From NCBI GenBank assembly GCA_946965045.2, contig OX337237.1, forward strand, positions 3,224,001 to 3,288,000: a stretch of 64,000 nt of DNA, written 5' to 3'. Below the pieces are notes generated by a model that did not search any database, was not told where the DNA came from, and was given only the letters and a program-made list of their open reading frames with translations. Source of the DNA: Epithemia pelagica (taxonomy: Eukaryota > Bacillariophyta > Bacillariophyceae > Surirellales > Surirellaceae). Both the position numbers and the translations under genes were made by a program. Position 1 is the first letter of the stretch. Every line of letters begins with the position of its first letter. Positions 30,251 to 40,489 of the stretch are shown here, in pieces.

Positions 30251-32320
30251 ATGAGCGCACCACAAGGATCCAAGGCTGGAGCCGAAGGTGACGTAAAGCT
30301 GTCGGCGTCGTCGGTACCTCCTACCACGTACGGAAAGTTCCAGGTAGGGTTCAATCAAGAATTCGAACTGGACAGAAAGTGCTCGGTGAAGTTGCCCGAT
30401 TTGTTTGTGAGAAATGCACAAGACGGCTTGTTGCGTTTCAAGGTCGAAGATGATATTCTTGACCTAGAAAGCTGCCTCTGTGCAGTTCGCAAGGAAGATG
30501 ACAAATTCTTGCCTCCTCGGATTTTCGTTCGGAAGCACTTGAACCGAGCCCTGTTGCTCCGACAGACCGAGGACCACAGACCAACCGTTGTTTTCGGTTC
30601 TCCGGGAGTTGGAAAGTCGGTCTTTTGCTTTCTGGCCGCCATCGCGTCCGCCTTTCTAGAGAGAAACAAGACCGTCTTGTATGTGCGCAAGGTCGAAGCC
30701 GACGAAGAACCGAGTATCTCTCTTTTTTGGATAACTGAGGTCGGTGAAGAAAAGGTCGAAATTGTTGCAAGTCGAAACATTAACGAGGCTTTTAGCATTC
30801 GAAACGTTTGCAGAGCCATAAACCTCGCAATTTTCAAAGGGCAGGTTAACTTGGCTAACAGTCCGACCGAGAATGGTGTTAAAATTATTGTTGATGGGCC
30901 ACAGTATGCCGATAAATTGCATCCGAGAGGATCCGATCTCGTGACCAGTGGAGGGTGCCCGCCACAGAAGCAGCAGAACATGGCCCAATGGCAATTCCCC
31001 ATCGATGTTTGGTCATTCGACCAAACATACAAAGCGCTCAAAAGCCTCTACAAGTGTACCCGTGCCACAGTCGAGAAGATTTTTGATACGACAGGCGGCA
31101 GCATCCGGCTTGCCACCAAGTGTTCCACTAACTCGGGAAAAGTGGATGAAAAGACACTTTCCGACACCCAAAAATGGATGGAGCGCGTCGTCGAAGCGCA
31201 GGGAAATAGTTTTGTGGTCGACATGGCTTTTCACAGAACTAAACTGTCTTCAGACGAGTACAGTATGAATCGTCTCCGCTCGATGATTGTGAAGGAGGAT
31301 CAAGAAAAGACTGGCCACGTGATCTTCTTTGACACAACGCTGGTTTTAGCTTCGGCGTTTATAGCGCGTCTGCTTTGGTCGAAACTCGAAATATCCCAAG
31401 TGCTGAAAGCAATGAACTTCGCAAGAAGCACCCAAAACCAAAGTCTCTACGATTGGCATTTTGAACTCTGGTGCCACAAATTGTCCGAGCTAGCTATTGA
31501 ACAGTGGCAAAAGCAGGCCGCAGCTACCGCTACTTCTCAGCAAGCGGCGGTTGCAGCTGGCGCTTCCACTGCTTCGCAGCCAGTCACCGGAGCTTCCGTC
31601 CAGGGCGCTTGCGGCGCAGCGGCGTTACCAACTACCCCGTCTCCCGCTTTTGTGCAGGCGATTGGAAGTGGAAAAGAAGGAATCAAATCACTCAACGCGG
31701 TGTGGCTCTACTGGAAACCCAGCATCCCCAACTTTGCCAACATTGACTCGGCAATTCTTCTTGGAGATGGAACGTTGTGTTGCAACCAATACACCGTCGA
31801 CGATACGCACGCCTTCGACGTGCTGACATTCTTGCATGGGTTCTTCTACAACATCCCTGTTAATGTTCTGAATCAAGTGCGGAAGATCAAAGTCGTCTTT
31901 GTCGTCCCGAATGGCGTGGTATTCTCCGCTGTCCGTATCCCACTGACGCAGAAGACGCTTTGTCAGAGCTACATCCAACAATCGGGAGCCATGGCTCCTT
32001 CGGGGGCGATGGTTCCAACGATCAAGTATGTGAAACCCAAGTCAGCGAAAGCACCTTCTGTCCCGCTGCAAATATCCTTAGCAGAGGCGCAGACGGGAAT
32101 TGAGTCTATGGATACGGACAGTTCCTATTTGACAAAAGATGACGACACCTCGTCATTTGACGACTCTTTTGATGATGAAACGTGGTTCTCGGAGACCGTG
32201 GACATGACCGATACCAACCAGCCTACCATTTTGGTGGAGTTCGAAGTGTTATCCGTGCCTACTGATGCTAGCCCCGACAACTTTCCGCTCTTCACCCTCC
32301 CTCCCGTCCCCCGAGGCTGA
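30251..32320 (+). CDS. RHS/Crinkler-type P-loop NTPase with REase-like C-terminus
   Basis: 689 residues from the ATG at 30251. The N-terminal part includes LPDLFVRNAQDGLLRF. A P-loop, VVFGSPGVGKS, lies at 116-123; a Walker B-like VKIIVDGP (D215) follows, and IDVWSFDQTYKAL lies near 255. A helical domain follows (about 315-425), then an Ala/Gln/Ser-rich linker. The C-terminal module is LNAVWLYWKPSIPNFANIDSAIL...CNQYTVDDTHAF, with D499, Q513 and T515 spaced like the D-(E/Q)-x-(K/T) core of restriction-endonuclease folds. This NTPase-plus-nuclease layout is that of trypanosome retrotransposon-hot-spot proteins and Crinkler-related proteins. The acidic tail (DDDTSSFDDSFDDETW) is extra. Role unknown; genome-conflict or effector-like functions are proposed for the class. 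Lies between direct repeats and next to a transposon. Confidence 0.75.
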   Translation: MSAPQGSKAGAEGDVKLSASSVPPTTYGKFQVGFNQEFELDRKCSVKLPDLFVRNAQDGLLRFKVEDDILDLESCLCAVRKEDDKFLPPRIFVRKHLNRALLLRQTEDHRPTVVFGSPGVGKSVFCFLAAIASAFLERNKTVLYVRKVEADEEPSISLFWITEVGEEKVEIVASRNINEAFSIRNVCRAINLAIFKGQVNLANSPTENGVKIIVDGPQYADKLHPRGSDLVTSGGCPPQKQQNMAQWQFPIDVWSFDQTYKALKSLYKCTRATVEKIFDTTGGSIRLATKCSTNSGKVDEKTLSDTQKWMERVVEAQGNSFVVDMAFHRTKLSSDEYSMNRLRSMIVKEDQEKTGHVIFFDTTLVLASAFIARLLWSKLEISQVLKAMNFARSTQNQSLYDWHFELWCHKLSELAIEQWQKQAAATATSQQAAVAAGASTASQPVTGASVQGACGAAALPTTPSPAFVQAIGSGKEGIKSLNAVWLYWKPSIPNFANIDSAILLGDGTLCCNQYTVDDTHAFDVLTFLHGFFYNIPVNVLNQVRKIKVVFVVPNGVVFSAVRIPLTQKTLCQSYIQQSGAMAPSGAMVPTIKYVKPKSAKAPSVPLQISLAEAQTGIESMDTDSSYLTKDDDTSSFDDSFDDETWFSETVDMTDTNQPTILVEFEVLSVPTDASPDNFPLFTLPPVPRG

Positions 32321-34026
32321 GCGACTGGCTTGAAAAAGGTAGAGGAGTTGTGTCCCCAAGCAAGATACATTGTCATTTTCTTCATTGGTATAGTCGATAT
32401 TAGCATTGTTGACGTTAGTACTGTCATGATCGCCACGTTCAGTATGTGGACGACGATAACTAGTCACAGACGCGTGCATACTCTCGCTCGACGAAGCAGA
32501 GTTATCCGCTTTATTGTTCCCTCGGGCATACGGTAATACGATTGGCGATCCTACGGCAGGGGATCCGTATCGCAGTAGCTTTGGACAGCTCCTTGCGTCA
32601 AATGAAAGGGCCATCGAGTCGATTACACGGTCGGTCGACTCGATTACACGAATAGCCGAGCGCAACCACGAGGCTCTGCAACAAGCACTATTTGGTGTAT
32701 CATTGGGGTTAGCCCTGTATCCACGTCTACGACGGCCACGACCACTATCACGAGAAATGGGCACACGGGGTGTGTTCGATGCCAACGATTGATTATGCAC
32801 CATTCACGAGAGTACCGTTGTTTTAGTGTTGCTGGTTGCTGAACAGTAGCCAAGTGCACAAAAAACGCTGGTTTTGCTCTTTTATTTGTTTCTCTCAGGT
32901 TCTTCTCATGTCGAAAAGAATAGTGATCAATCGACTGCCATGTCCGCAATCGGTCAATGCATCCGTTTGGTTTTCCCATTGGTTGTTGTAACATCCACTA
33001 AAAAGAAGTGTTATTGCCTTTGCCTGTACTAGTCCTAGCCAGCTGAGCAAAAGTACGAGGTGCAAGACCTTGCAAGGTGATTGCCATCAATGGTGGTCCG
33101 AGTGGCCAAGCTTCTCTTGATAGATCTATGGCCATTGTTGCTACCGGATCTACCCCATTATTGTCGCTCAAAGAAAGTGCGACACGACGAGTTCGGGGTT
33201 GGATGAGAGAATAGTCAGTCCCGGGTCAGTTCCGAATACGCGCGTACCTCGCCCAAATTCTGTGTCCTGGCGATGACTGTGATGAGTGCGCTAGATCGTA
33301 GTTGATTTCCATCGATCTTATCCTTACGGTCGCTCACACTCGAGCGTGAACCGAGCGCTGACGCGTGTGTCAGAACATTTATGATCAACGACACACACAA
33401 GAGATCTTTGACGCAAAAGATCCCCCCACAACGACCACTACAGCAACAATATCCTACACATGTCTTCTCATCGATCAACACCAGAAAAAGCGGGAGAGAA
33501 AGAACAACAATTCAGCACAAGACACCCTTGCCATCTCATTGTCGTTTGCACCCAAAAACTTGAGGTTTCTTCTTCTTCTTCTTTTCTGTTGTTTTTGCAA
33601 AGTCATTGCCATTGCATCGAGTTCCTATTGATCCCTCTGTAAGAAGAGGTGGCGTAAGGAGCAGAGCATCCACACTGGGCCAGAAAAACGAGAATCGCAA
33701 CGACGAGGAATTGACACTTTTTTTTCTCAAACGTGTGTTGGCGGTGGACTGTCGTGATCGAGTGCCGGTGAGTATCAATGATCCTCGTTGTGTATTCCAT
33801 CTTGTTTGGCCTGAGTGACAAGGGACTCTCATGATTTGCTGCCGAACGTTCTTCTCTTGTGTGTGTGTGTTCTGCGAACCAATTTTCAAGGTTTCTGGTA
33901 AACCCAAAGTGTTCGTTTCGTTCGGCTTGCGGATTCTATGCCATAGAACTTTGTCCTCCTCTACTTGGATTGGAGCTCCATTCTCGTGTGTCCCTTTGTA
34001 ACATCGTGGGTCGTGGGTGTGCAATT
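32321..34026. other. Intergenic region with right direct repeat
   Basis: No convincing gene. An open stretch at about 32514-32792 (+) reads as a helical peptide (NERAIESITRSVDSITRIAERNHEALQQALFG) but has no suitable ATG; it could be an unrecognised exon. The right copy of the 370-bp direct repeat lies at 32885-33257. The last 600 bases are probably the Yippee-gene promoter. Confidence 0.5.
32885..33257 (+). repeat. Direct repeat, right copy (about 370 bp)
   Basis: Counterpart of 26576-26945, same orientation, diverged by scattered substitutions and small indels such as an extra CATTATTGTCG stretch near 33157. Confidence 0.8.
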
Positions 34027-35835
34027 ATGTCGACCGCCACCGCAACCACCACCACTACCGCTACTTCTACTGCGAGTGGTACGTACCAAAAAAGAGGCCT
34101 GTTGGTGTTGGTCTCATGACAGGGTTTATATTTATTATGTATTCTCATTTGTTTTGGTATTCGTTGCTTGGAATGGTGATCATCATATTTTTGGATTCCT
34201 GGAACTTGGTTCTTGACCGCTTTGATTCTATCCTTGCTACCCCTTGCAGTATCCAGACCTTCCCCGCTGCAATCCCGTCCTACCACACTCCAAACAGAAG
34301 CATCTTTGTTGGATTCTGGTTCCATGGAACTGCCGCTTGCTGGAGGTGCGAGTCACGTAGCCAGAAAGGGTCCAACGTCGGATTCCGTGATGAGCCAAGG
34401 CTCCTTGACACGAGCGGATCGCAGTCCATGGAAGAACCGTCGTCTTCAAAGCAGTGATCGAGCCTGGAGTGCACCGTCGTTGAGCAGCCCCACGCAATCC
34501 CCCCGTTTGACGAATACTATTTTGTCGACTCCATCCAAAGACACCTCATCTTCCTCGTCCCAGGCACACCAGGGCAGTCCGGACGGATCTTCGACTACCA
34601 CAACCAGCGCTAGCAGTAGTGCTACCAGCAACTCCTCGTCCGAAACCTCCTTGTCTCTTTCGAGTGCGACCGACTGGGTGGTACCGGCCATGGCTCCAGC
34701 GTTGGCAGCTTCCTCCTCGCCAACCTCGTCTCCGCTGTGGATGGTTCGTCCTCGGCCACGCCTGCGACCCCTGACCCTGTTGGGACGTACCAGCAGTTGG
34801 GTCGATGCGTCGTCCCGTGAGCATGACTTGACACGGTGGCAATCACGTCTCTTGGTGTCGTCGTCCGAGGCCACACCACCCACCAACCACTATCAGCGCA
34901 TTATGATGATGAAATTGATTGCCGCCCTCCCGCACAATCACTCCAAGAAAAAGACCCAAACTCCCAAAGTGGTGTCCTCATCTGCTTGTTCCCAAGAGTC
35001 CTTAGACGACGACGTGGCTCCCAGTTCATCCGAACGCACAAGGGTCAAGACTGATGCTCCACGTTCTTCTCCGGTTGCCGCTGCTGCGGCTATCAAGAAA
35101 AAGAAGACCCCCAAGTCGATTGGCCTGACTCCGGCAGCGGCCTTGGCCCAAACCAAGGCGGCCCTCAAGCTCAACAATTCCATGGTGTACTTGGCCGGCC
35201 CGGGTGTGTATTCCTGTCATGCCTGTCGGACCCACTTGACGACGCACGACGATATCATTAGCAAGTCCTTTCAGGGTCGGCACGGACGGGCCTTTTTGCT
35301 CGATCATGCCGTCAATGTCAAGATTGGACCTTCGGAAGATCGACTGCTCATGACGGGATTGCACAGTGTTTGCGACTTGTTTTGTCAACGATGCCAAACT
35401 CTGGTGGGATGGACCTATCAAAAGGCCTATGAAGCCTCACAAAAGTACAAGGAAGGCAAGTTTATTATCGAAAAGATTCATTTGTATCAAGAAGATAAAG
35501 AAGAGGAATGGGAAGAGGACGACAACGACACACAGGTGACTGCTGGTAACCCATCCCTGGTGGATTTGCGAAGCGAACATGATTGGGAACTGTCCTTGTC
35601 CTATTCACGAAGGAATGATCGGACACGACGACGACGACCGCAACGACGTCGACAAACCTCGAGCCGTGAAATGGTGGCTCCCTGGTCTCTGTCCGAGCCA
35701 CACGTGGTGTATGAGTACGGATCCACTCCTCTGGATTGGCATTCGGCCTCCACTTTGTCCTCCTCCTCATCGTCGTCGTCGTCGTCACCGACCATGTGTG
35801 CCAATAGCTTCTCCTTGACCAGTGCCAAGAATTAG
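34027..35835 (+). CDS. Yippee-domain protein with long N- and C-terminal extensions
   Basis: 545 residues from exon 1 (34027-34078) and exon 2 (34250-35835), joined across a 171-bp GT-AG intron (phase 1). Residues about 335-425 are a classic Yippee zinc-binding domain. It has YSCHACRTHL (first CxxC), ISKSFQGRHGRAFL, VNVKIGPSEDRLLMTGLHSV, FCQRC (second CxxC), VGWTYQKAYEASQKYKEGKFI. Canonical Yippee proteins are about 100-120 residues; here about 330 disordered Ser/Thr/Lys-rich residues precede the domain and about 120 acidic then Arg/Ser-rich residues follow. Yippee domains are zinc-binding folds related to cereblon and Mis18, and in animals act in the nucleus and at spindle poles. The function here is unknown. 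Confidence 0.85.
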
Positions 35836-36352
35836 GCAAGAAGGTCCAGCGATACTGGTGGTTCCAAACAATACAGAGAGGCTCAAGAGGACAAGGACAA
35901 TGGGAAAGTCCTTGTCGACCCCTGGCTCTCCAGAAAGGACGGGCATCAGTCTTTGGAGAATGATCCAAATGTTGTCAAAAATATCCACCAGTGGTTGCTT
36001 GCTTGTTTGTGTCTATATGTGCGTCCCACATTCCAAACAGTGAATTGTTCTAGGCGGACGACGACACACACTAACAGTCGAGGTATCCAGCAACGTATCA
36101 ACAAAGGCGATATCTCTACATGATGCATACATGATAATGGTTTCGATATACTATATATAAGGTAGAATGCTATTAGCTTTTTTCTCCCACAGCCCCATTT
36201 TATGCACTAGCATAGGTACGCCTAAGGATTTGGGGCGAATTCAGCAAGCAAGGGGCTTGAAAAAAGTGGTAGCGTCTGTACATATAAAGTGAGTCAATGA
36301 ATATGTATAAGAGAGCCATGAAAGACCTGTTCCAATCAGAGATGAAGGATTC
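35836..36352. other. Convergent intergenic region
   Basis: 3' flanks of two convergent genes. Nothing recognisable. Confidence 0.5.
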
Positions 36353-37267
36353 CTATCTTGGCTGAAACCAGGAGGCCAAGGGAGTCATCATGTGTCCATC
36401 CGGATGCAACAAGAGTGCTTGCTGCTGAGGTTGTTGTAGTGAAGAAGACTGTGGTTGGGATGATCCAAACACGAGCCAAGCGACACTGGATAGAACCACA
36501 AGTGTAATAATCAGCAAGGCGACATCCAACCATGTCACGGCAAACGGCTTGTTGTTTTCGTGTTCGAGTTGCTCCTGTTCGAGTGCCGCTTGGCGTTGTC
36601 GTCGTGCTTCCCGTCGCTCGCGTCGTTCTTGTTCCTTGCGTTGCTCCTCATTGGCTCGCGCCTTGGCCGCCGCTTGCGTGGCCAATTGCGATTGTATTTG
36701 TTGATGGTGTTTGAGAGTCTTTTGTTCTTGCAGATATTCTTGGTGTTGCACCAAATCGGCACCCAATAAGCCACCACCAACCATGACCACCATGGGAGGA
36801 ATGGCATCCTCATCATGGTCACTTTCTGCATGGAGGAGTGGATCGCAACGACGAGACTGGGCCAACCACGAGGACAACAACGACGAGGAAGCTTGTTCTT
36901 GTCCTTGTTCCTGCTGCAACTCATCCAGATTTGGTGGCTGGTCGCTATGGATAGGAGGATTGCTGTGCGAGGAGGAAAAGGATTGCGAATCGGATGGAAC
37001 CACGGCCGCTGTGGATTCTTCTTGTTCTTGTGTGCGGTTGGACCATTGCAACCATTGATGTGTGGTCGAAATGGCACGTGCGGCAGGAGAGGCTGGGGCC
37101 ATTTCGTCTGGAGAAAAGTTGTTGACGTTGTCGACGTCCTTATGGTTGTCGTTGGACAACCTTTGGGTTTCCAATCTCAAGATATCCAAAATGGCATCTG
37201 CTTGCAAAGACAATTGTTCAATTTCGTCCCGAGGCTTGTTGGTCGTAGTAGAAGTTTTTGTAGCCAT
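36353..37267 (-). CDS. Paralog of the coiled-coil membrane protein at 750
   Basis: 304 residues, inverted duplicate of the gene at 750-1673. The start at 37267 (MATKTSTTTN) matches the paralog start. Shared parts are the DEIEQL-LQADAIL stretch, the Ser/Gln-rich linker with SSSLLSSWLAQ, and AIPPMVVMVGGGLLGADLVQHQEYLQEQ. The coiled coil (with a REARRQRQAALEQEQ variant), one membrane segment (WLDVALLIITLVVLSSVAWLVF) and the LLLHPDGHM tail are also shared. Differences cluster in the low-complexity linker and the Arg-rich run, as expected for a duplicate under constraint at its ends. Function unknown. Confidence 0.75.
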   Translation of the reverse strand: MATKTSTTTNKPRDEIEQLSLQADAILDILRLETQRLSNDNHKDVDNVNNFSPDEMAPASPAARAISTTHQWLQWSNRTQEQEESTAAVVPSDSQSFSSSHSNPPIHSDQPPNLDELQQEQGQEQASSSLLSSWLAQSRRCDPLLHAESDHDEDAIPPMVVMVGGGLLGADLVQHQEYLQEQKTLKHHQQIQSQLATQAAAKARANEEQRKEQERRERREARRQRQAALEQEQLEHENNKPFAVTWLDVALLIITLVVLSSVAWLVFGSSQPQSSSLQQPQQQALLLHPDGHMMTPLASWFQPR

Positions 37268-37775
37268 GGTGTCGTTGCCACTGTCGTTGTGATTTTGCGA
37301 ATGAAACACCACGTGTAGTATGAGCACAAACAGACGGATGAGACGCTTGGATATCGAATTCAATGCACCAAAAAGAAGAGGAACAAGCACCAGAAGTAGC
37401 AGCAGCACTCTCGAATAGAGCGAAACCTCGAAGCTAATATCCCTTTGGACTCTGCTTGGATCCTTATTATTCTGAGATTGTGATGATGTGTGTCAATGAT
37501 GTGTTTCGATGATCTGCTCCTTCTTTGTTGGATGTTTTGTTGCTTGGCACCAAAGAAGGGAACAAGAGAAAACAGAATCTTTTTTTTCGGTGCGTGTGTG
37601 TGTGTGTCTTGGATGAGCTGTTGTTCGAGCCAAAAATTTGGAGGCCTCTGGTTGGTCTGTTTGTGCTCTCTTTTGGGGGGAGAGTGAGCGCCGACCGAAC
37701 AAACGGAATTTTCGAAAGATCTGGTCACAACACATCCTTCGAATTTCGAGCCGGCCTTGCTCGGGGGGGACGGAC
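36353..37775 (-). repeat. Segmental duplication, copy B (inverted)
   Basis: Counterpart of 225-1673. The homology covers coding region and about 500 bp of 5' flank, and stops near 37775, before an unrelated stretch. Confidence 0.75.
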
Positions 37776-38087
37776 AGACGGTTACATAGGAGCACGAAAG
37801 CATCTATCTCCTGTGTACTCCTCTAGCTAGAGGAGAGCCTATTTCGTAGGTAGGTATAGTTAGACCCTGTTACCATTCTACCATGGCAAGGCGTTGGACA
37901 CAAAGGCACCTACCTATAGAAACCAGTGTCGGGAGTCAGAACCAACCCTCAAGTTCATGCGTTTGTACCAATTCACTCTGTGAATCGTATGGGATTATGA
38001 TTTCTGGAAGCGTATTCTGGAACGCCACAGAGATAACACTATGACTACGATCGGATTTGGGCAATCCCCACCTCGACTAAGTGCTAT
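37268..38087. other. Intergenic region between divergent ancestral genes
   Basis: First 500 bp belong to the duplicated 5' flank. The rest up to 38087 shows nothing recognisable. Confidence 0.5.
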
Positions 38088-38513
38088 CTATACAGGAGAA
38101 CCAGAGAACCTGTCCTTGGACGTGGCAGGAATTCTGCAGCCGTCGTCTTGTTCGTCTTGGTGGAAAGTCTCTCGGGTTTTGGCACGCCCCAGGGACCGCC
38201 GTTTCCAACGTGACAGCCATCCCGTGCGGCGGTGGTGAACTTTTGGACCATTGTGGACACCAAGTGTAGTACTAGTAGGGTCATGCTGCGTTTCTTGTGG
38301 TAGGAGTGGTGATTGGTTGGATAATACCAACAATTTGTCCTTTGGAGTATGCTCTTGTTGTTGTTTGCTCCTTGCTTCCCTCAACTCTTGCAGCGGAGGA
38401 GAGTGCTGACTAGCACCATTTGTATGCGTAGTAGTTCCTTCTTGTGGATCCAAGAATTTATCCAAGGAATTTGCTGTCGGCCTTTCATCATTGCTTGGTC
38501 TTTGAAGCCATTA
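38088..38513 (-). pseudogene. Tail of the TMEM185-like gene beyond an in-frame stop
   Basis: The frame of the gene at 38511-39775 continues without shift after its TAA (38511-38513) to a TAG-type end at 38088, 141 codons. The last 50 residues (VHHRRTGWLSRWKR...PATSKD) match the C-terminus of the intact paralog at 55976-57454 (VHHHRTGWLSRLKR...SPTSKD). Conservation past the stop indicates that the TAA is a later nonsense change, or is read through or spliced out in a way I cannot see. Confidence 0.65.
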
Positions 38514-39775
38514 ATCTCTAAAATCCTGAGCTTGCATGCGAAAGATTTCGGCTTTCACGTCATCACGCACTCCTGGAAACATATCTTCCCGAACCATGGC
38601 CTCATAAACAATATCCATAAAGGCTGGAACAAAGATTTTATGTCTCAGCACCAGAGTGAAGCAAGCTAGCCAGACATTTCGATCTCGTGGAGAATCGGCT
38701 TCGAAATGCAATGTGCCTTCCACGAAACAGAGAGAAACGCACAAGTTCTCCGACACACTCGCGGTTTCGACACTGCGCAGGGTTGTGGTGTGCTTTCCCG
38801 TCAGCACGTGCTGGATATGAGACAGTGATACTTGATGCAATGGACCTAGTTTGGGTTGGTTGGTGTCCTTTGACTTGTTTCGTGTTTCCGTTCTCCATAG
38901 AATGACATGTTCGGTCAATCGCAAACGCACAGATTTAGGCTTGTTTCCGCCAAACTTGTGCGCCACAATCAATATCCCTGGATCATAAAGTTGATGCATG
39001 GCGGCACGGAGAGTCGTTTCGTCCATATCAATCTGTGGCACAACATCTATCTGTTGCTGCGGTCTACTTGGGGAAGGAGGAGGAGAAGCACTGTGGACAG
39101 TCACAATGGACCCGAGCAACGGATCCTGGTTGTGGTGGGAAGGCAGAGGACAACAAATGGATTCCCCCTCTTCTTGTTTCTCCATGAAACGGATTATTTC
39201 ATCCACCAGCACCAGAATCAAAAAGTCGATTCCGGTCCAGAACATCAAGGGCGCGAGGATCCAAAGAAGCGAAAACGTGGCTCCCTCCAATTTACAAACA
39301 CACATGACCAAGACCAGCAACCATAGCACGGGAAACTTGAAGAGATGCCAACAACCATGATTGTTTTCAAAGAAACGTAGTACTTGTCGTTGTTCCTCCA
39401 TCTCCAAATCACTGGTGGTCTTCAAGGCGAGGCTCATGGATGATTCGTCATTTGCTACCACTGCGTGGTATGGTGTTGCCATGTTGTTGTTGTCGTCGTT
39501 TGTGACTTGCTGGCGTGGTGTGGATTCCTCCCCAGGATGTTGTTCTTGTTCTTGTTCTTGTTGTCCTTGTTTGTTTGGTTTCGTCTTGGCTTTCTTGTAG
39601 AGGTCTCGTAATCTCCGATAGGCTCGAAGAAACGCAAGGAGGATGGAGATCCACAGGGGACCAAAGACAATCCACCAACGGCACTCCAGCTGAACTTTAG
39701 TCTCGTAGACCTCCATCCGGCAAACGGCCAGCACGAAACAGATGAGACACAAGAGCAAGTGTCCCATCCATTCTC
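38511..39775 (-). pseudogene. TMEM185-like gene, C-terminal half, split by element 2
   Basis: In-frame continuation of 46623-45936 once the element at 39781-45935 and one CCCTT are removed: 1953 nt, 651 codons including the stop. This half has membrane segments (HLLLCLICFVLAVC; WWIVFGPLWISILLAF; FPVLWLLVLVMCVCKLEG; LLWILAPLMFWTGIDFLILVL) with the family signatures WWIVF-PLW and KLEG. It ends with about 140 residues resembling a PH-like fold (SVRLRLTEHVILW; LHQVSLSHIQHVLTG; LCVSLCFVEGTLHFEADSPRDRNVWLACFTLVLRH). The intact paralog lacks the PH-like part. An ATG 5 codons inside could give a truncated product from the LTR, which is untested. Confidence 0.8.
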
Positions 39776-39780
39776 CCCTT
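39776..39780. repeat. Target-site duplication (CCCTT), left
   Basis: CCCTT here and at 45936-45940 flank element 2. Confidence 0.85.
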
Positions 39781-40489
39781 TAGTAGAGATTCATCAATAC
39801 ACGCTCTAGAAGAGCCACAATCGATTACCAACTGATACCAAGGTTCTCCACGGGTCAGAGAACAAAGGAAACCCAAGGTTTCTATCGTAGGGATAGTCAG
39901 GACACTGAAGACGTGATGATATGGTAATGTTAATGATTGTGAGCTTTAGGACTACGGTGTGTGTGTGGGTGTGCAGGTCTGGTCAGGGTGCATGACTGAT
40001 ATATTCATGGCGCTGACAGGACTGGTATGGTTGGAGTAGACATGGATATTGTGTATTGGAAGTATATGCACTTGTATATCATATACCAATGCCAACAGCT
40101 CTTGCTTTGTCATGATATAGGTAGTTTCCTTGGCGCGTTGCTGTTTGCATTCTTTGATTTGTGGGAATAGAGATATGGTCTCGCGTGATCGTGATTCGTG
40201 CTTCGGTTACTTAGTCCGTTGGGCTAAGTCGTGGAGGTGCGTACTCGGATATTGATTGCGCGCGCTTGAGAATAATGGGTGCGCACGTGTTGGGCCATAA
40301 TTAATATCCGATCGGTCGCTCATAACGCATGCATTGCGAGCATGCCTTGGCCGAAATTAAAAGGTCTGCGAGCATGCCGTCATTCTTTTCTCACTTTTAC
40401 GAAAATGTCATCGGATGCCATAAAATACTAGCATCAGTCGATGAGTTGTAGATTCCACCACAACCTAGTTGTTGGTGAGAATTCTGCCA
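39781..40489 (-). repeat. 3' LTR of element 2
   Basis: 709 bp, identical to 45227-45935 in a base-by-base reading. The end of the long Pol-derived open frame (stop at 40397) lies within it. Confidence 0.93.

Noticed and set aside
32514-32792. Helical peptide frame after the RHS-type gene
   Set aside because: No ATG near its start and no visible splice link; kept only as a note.
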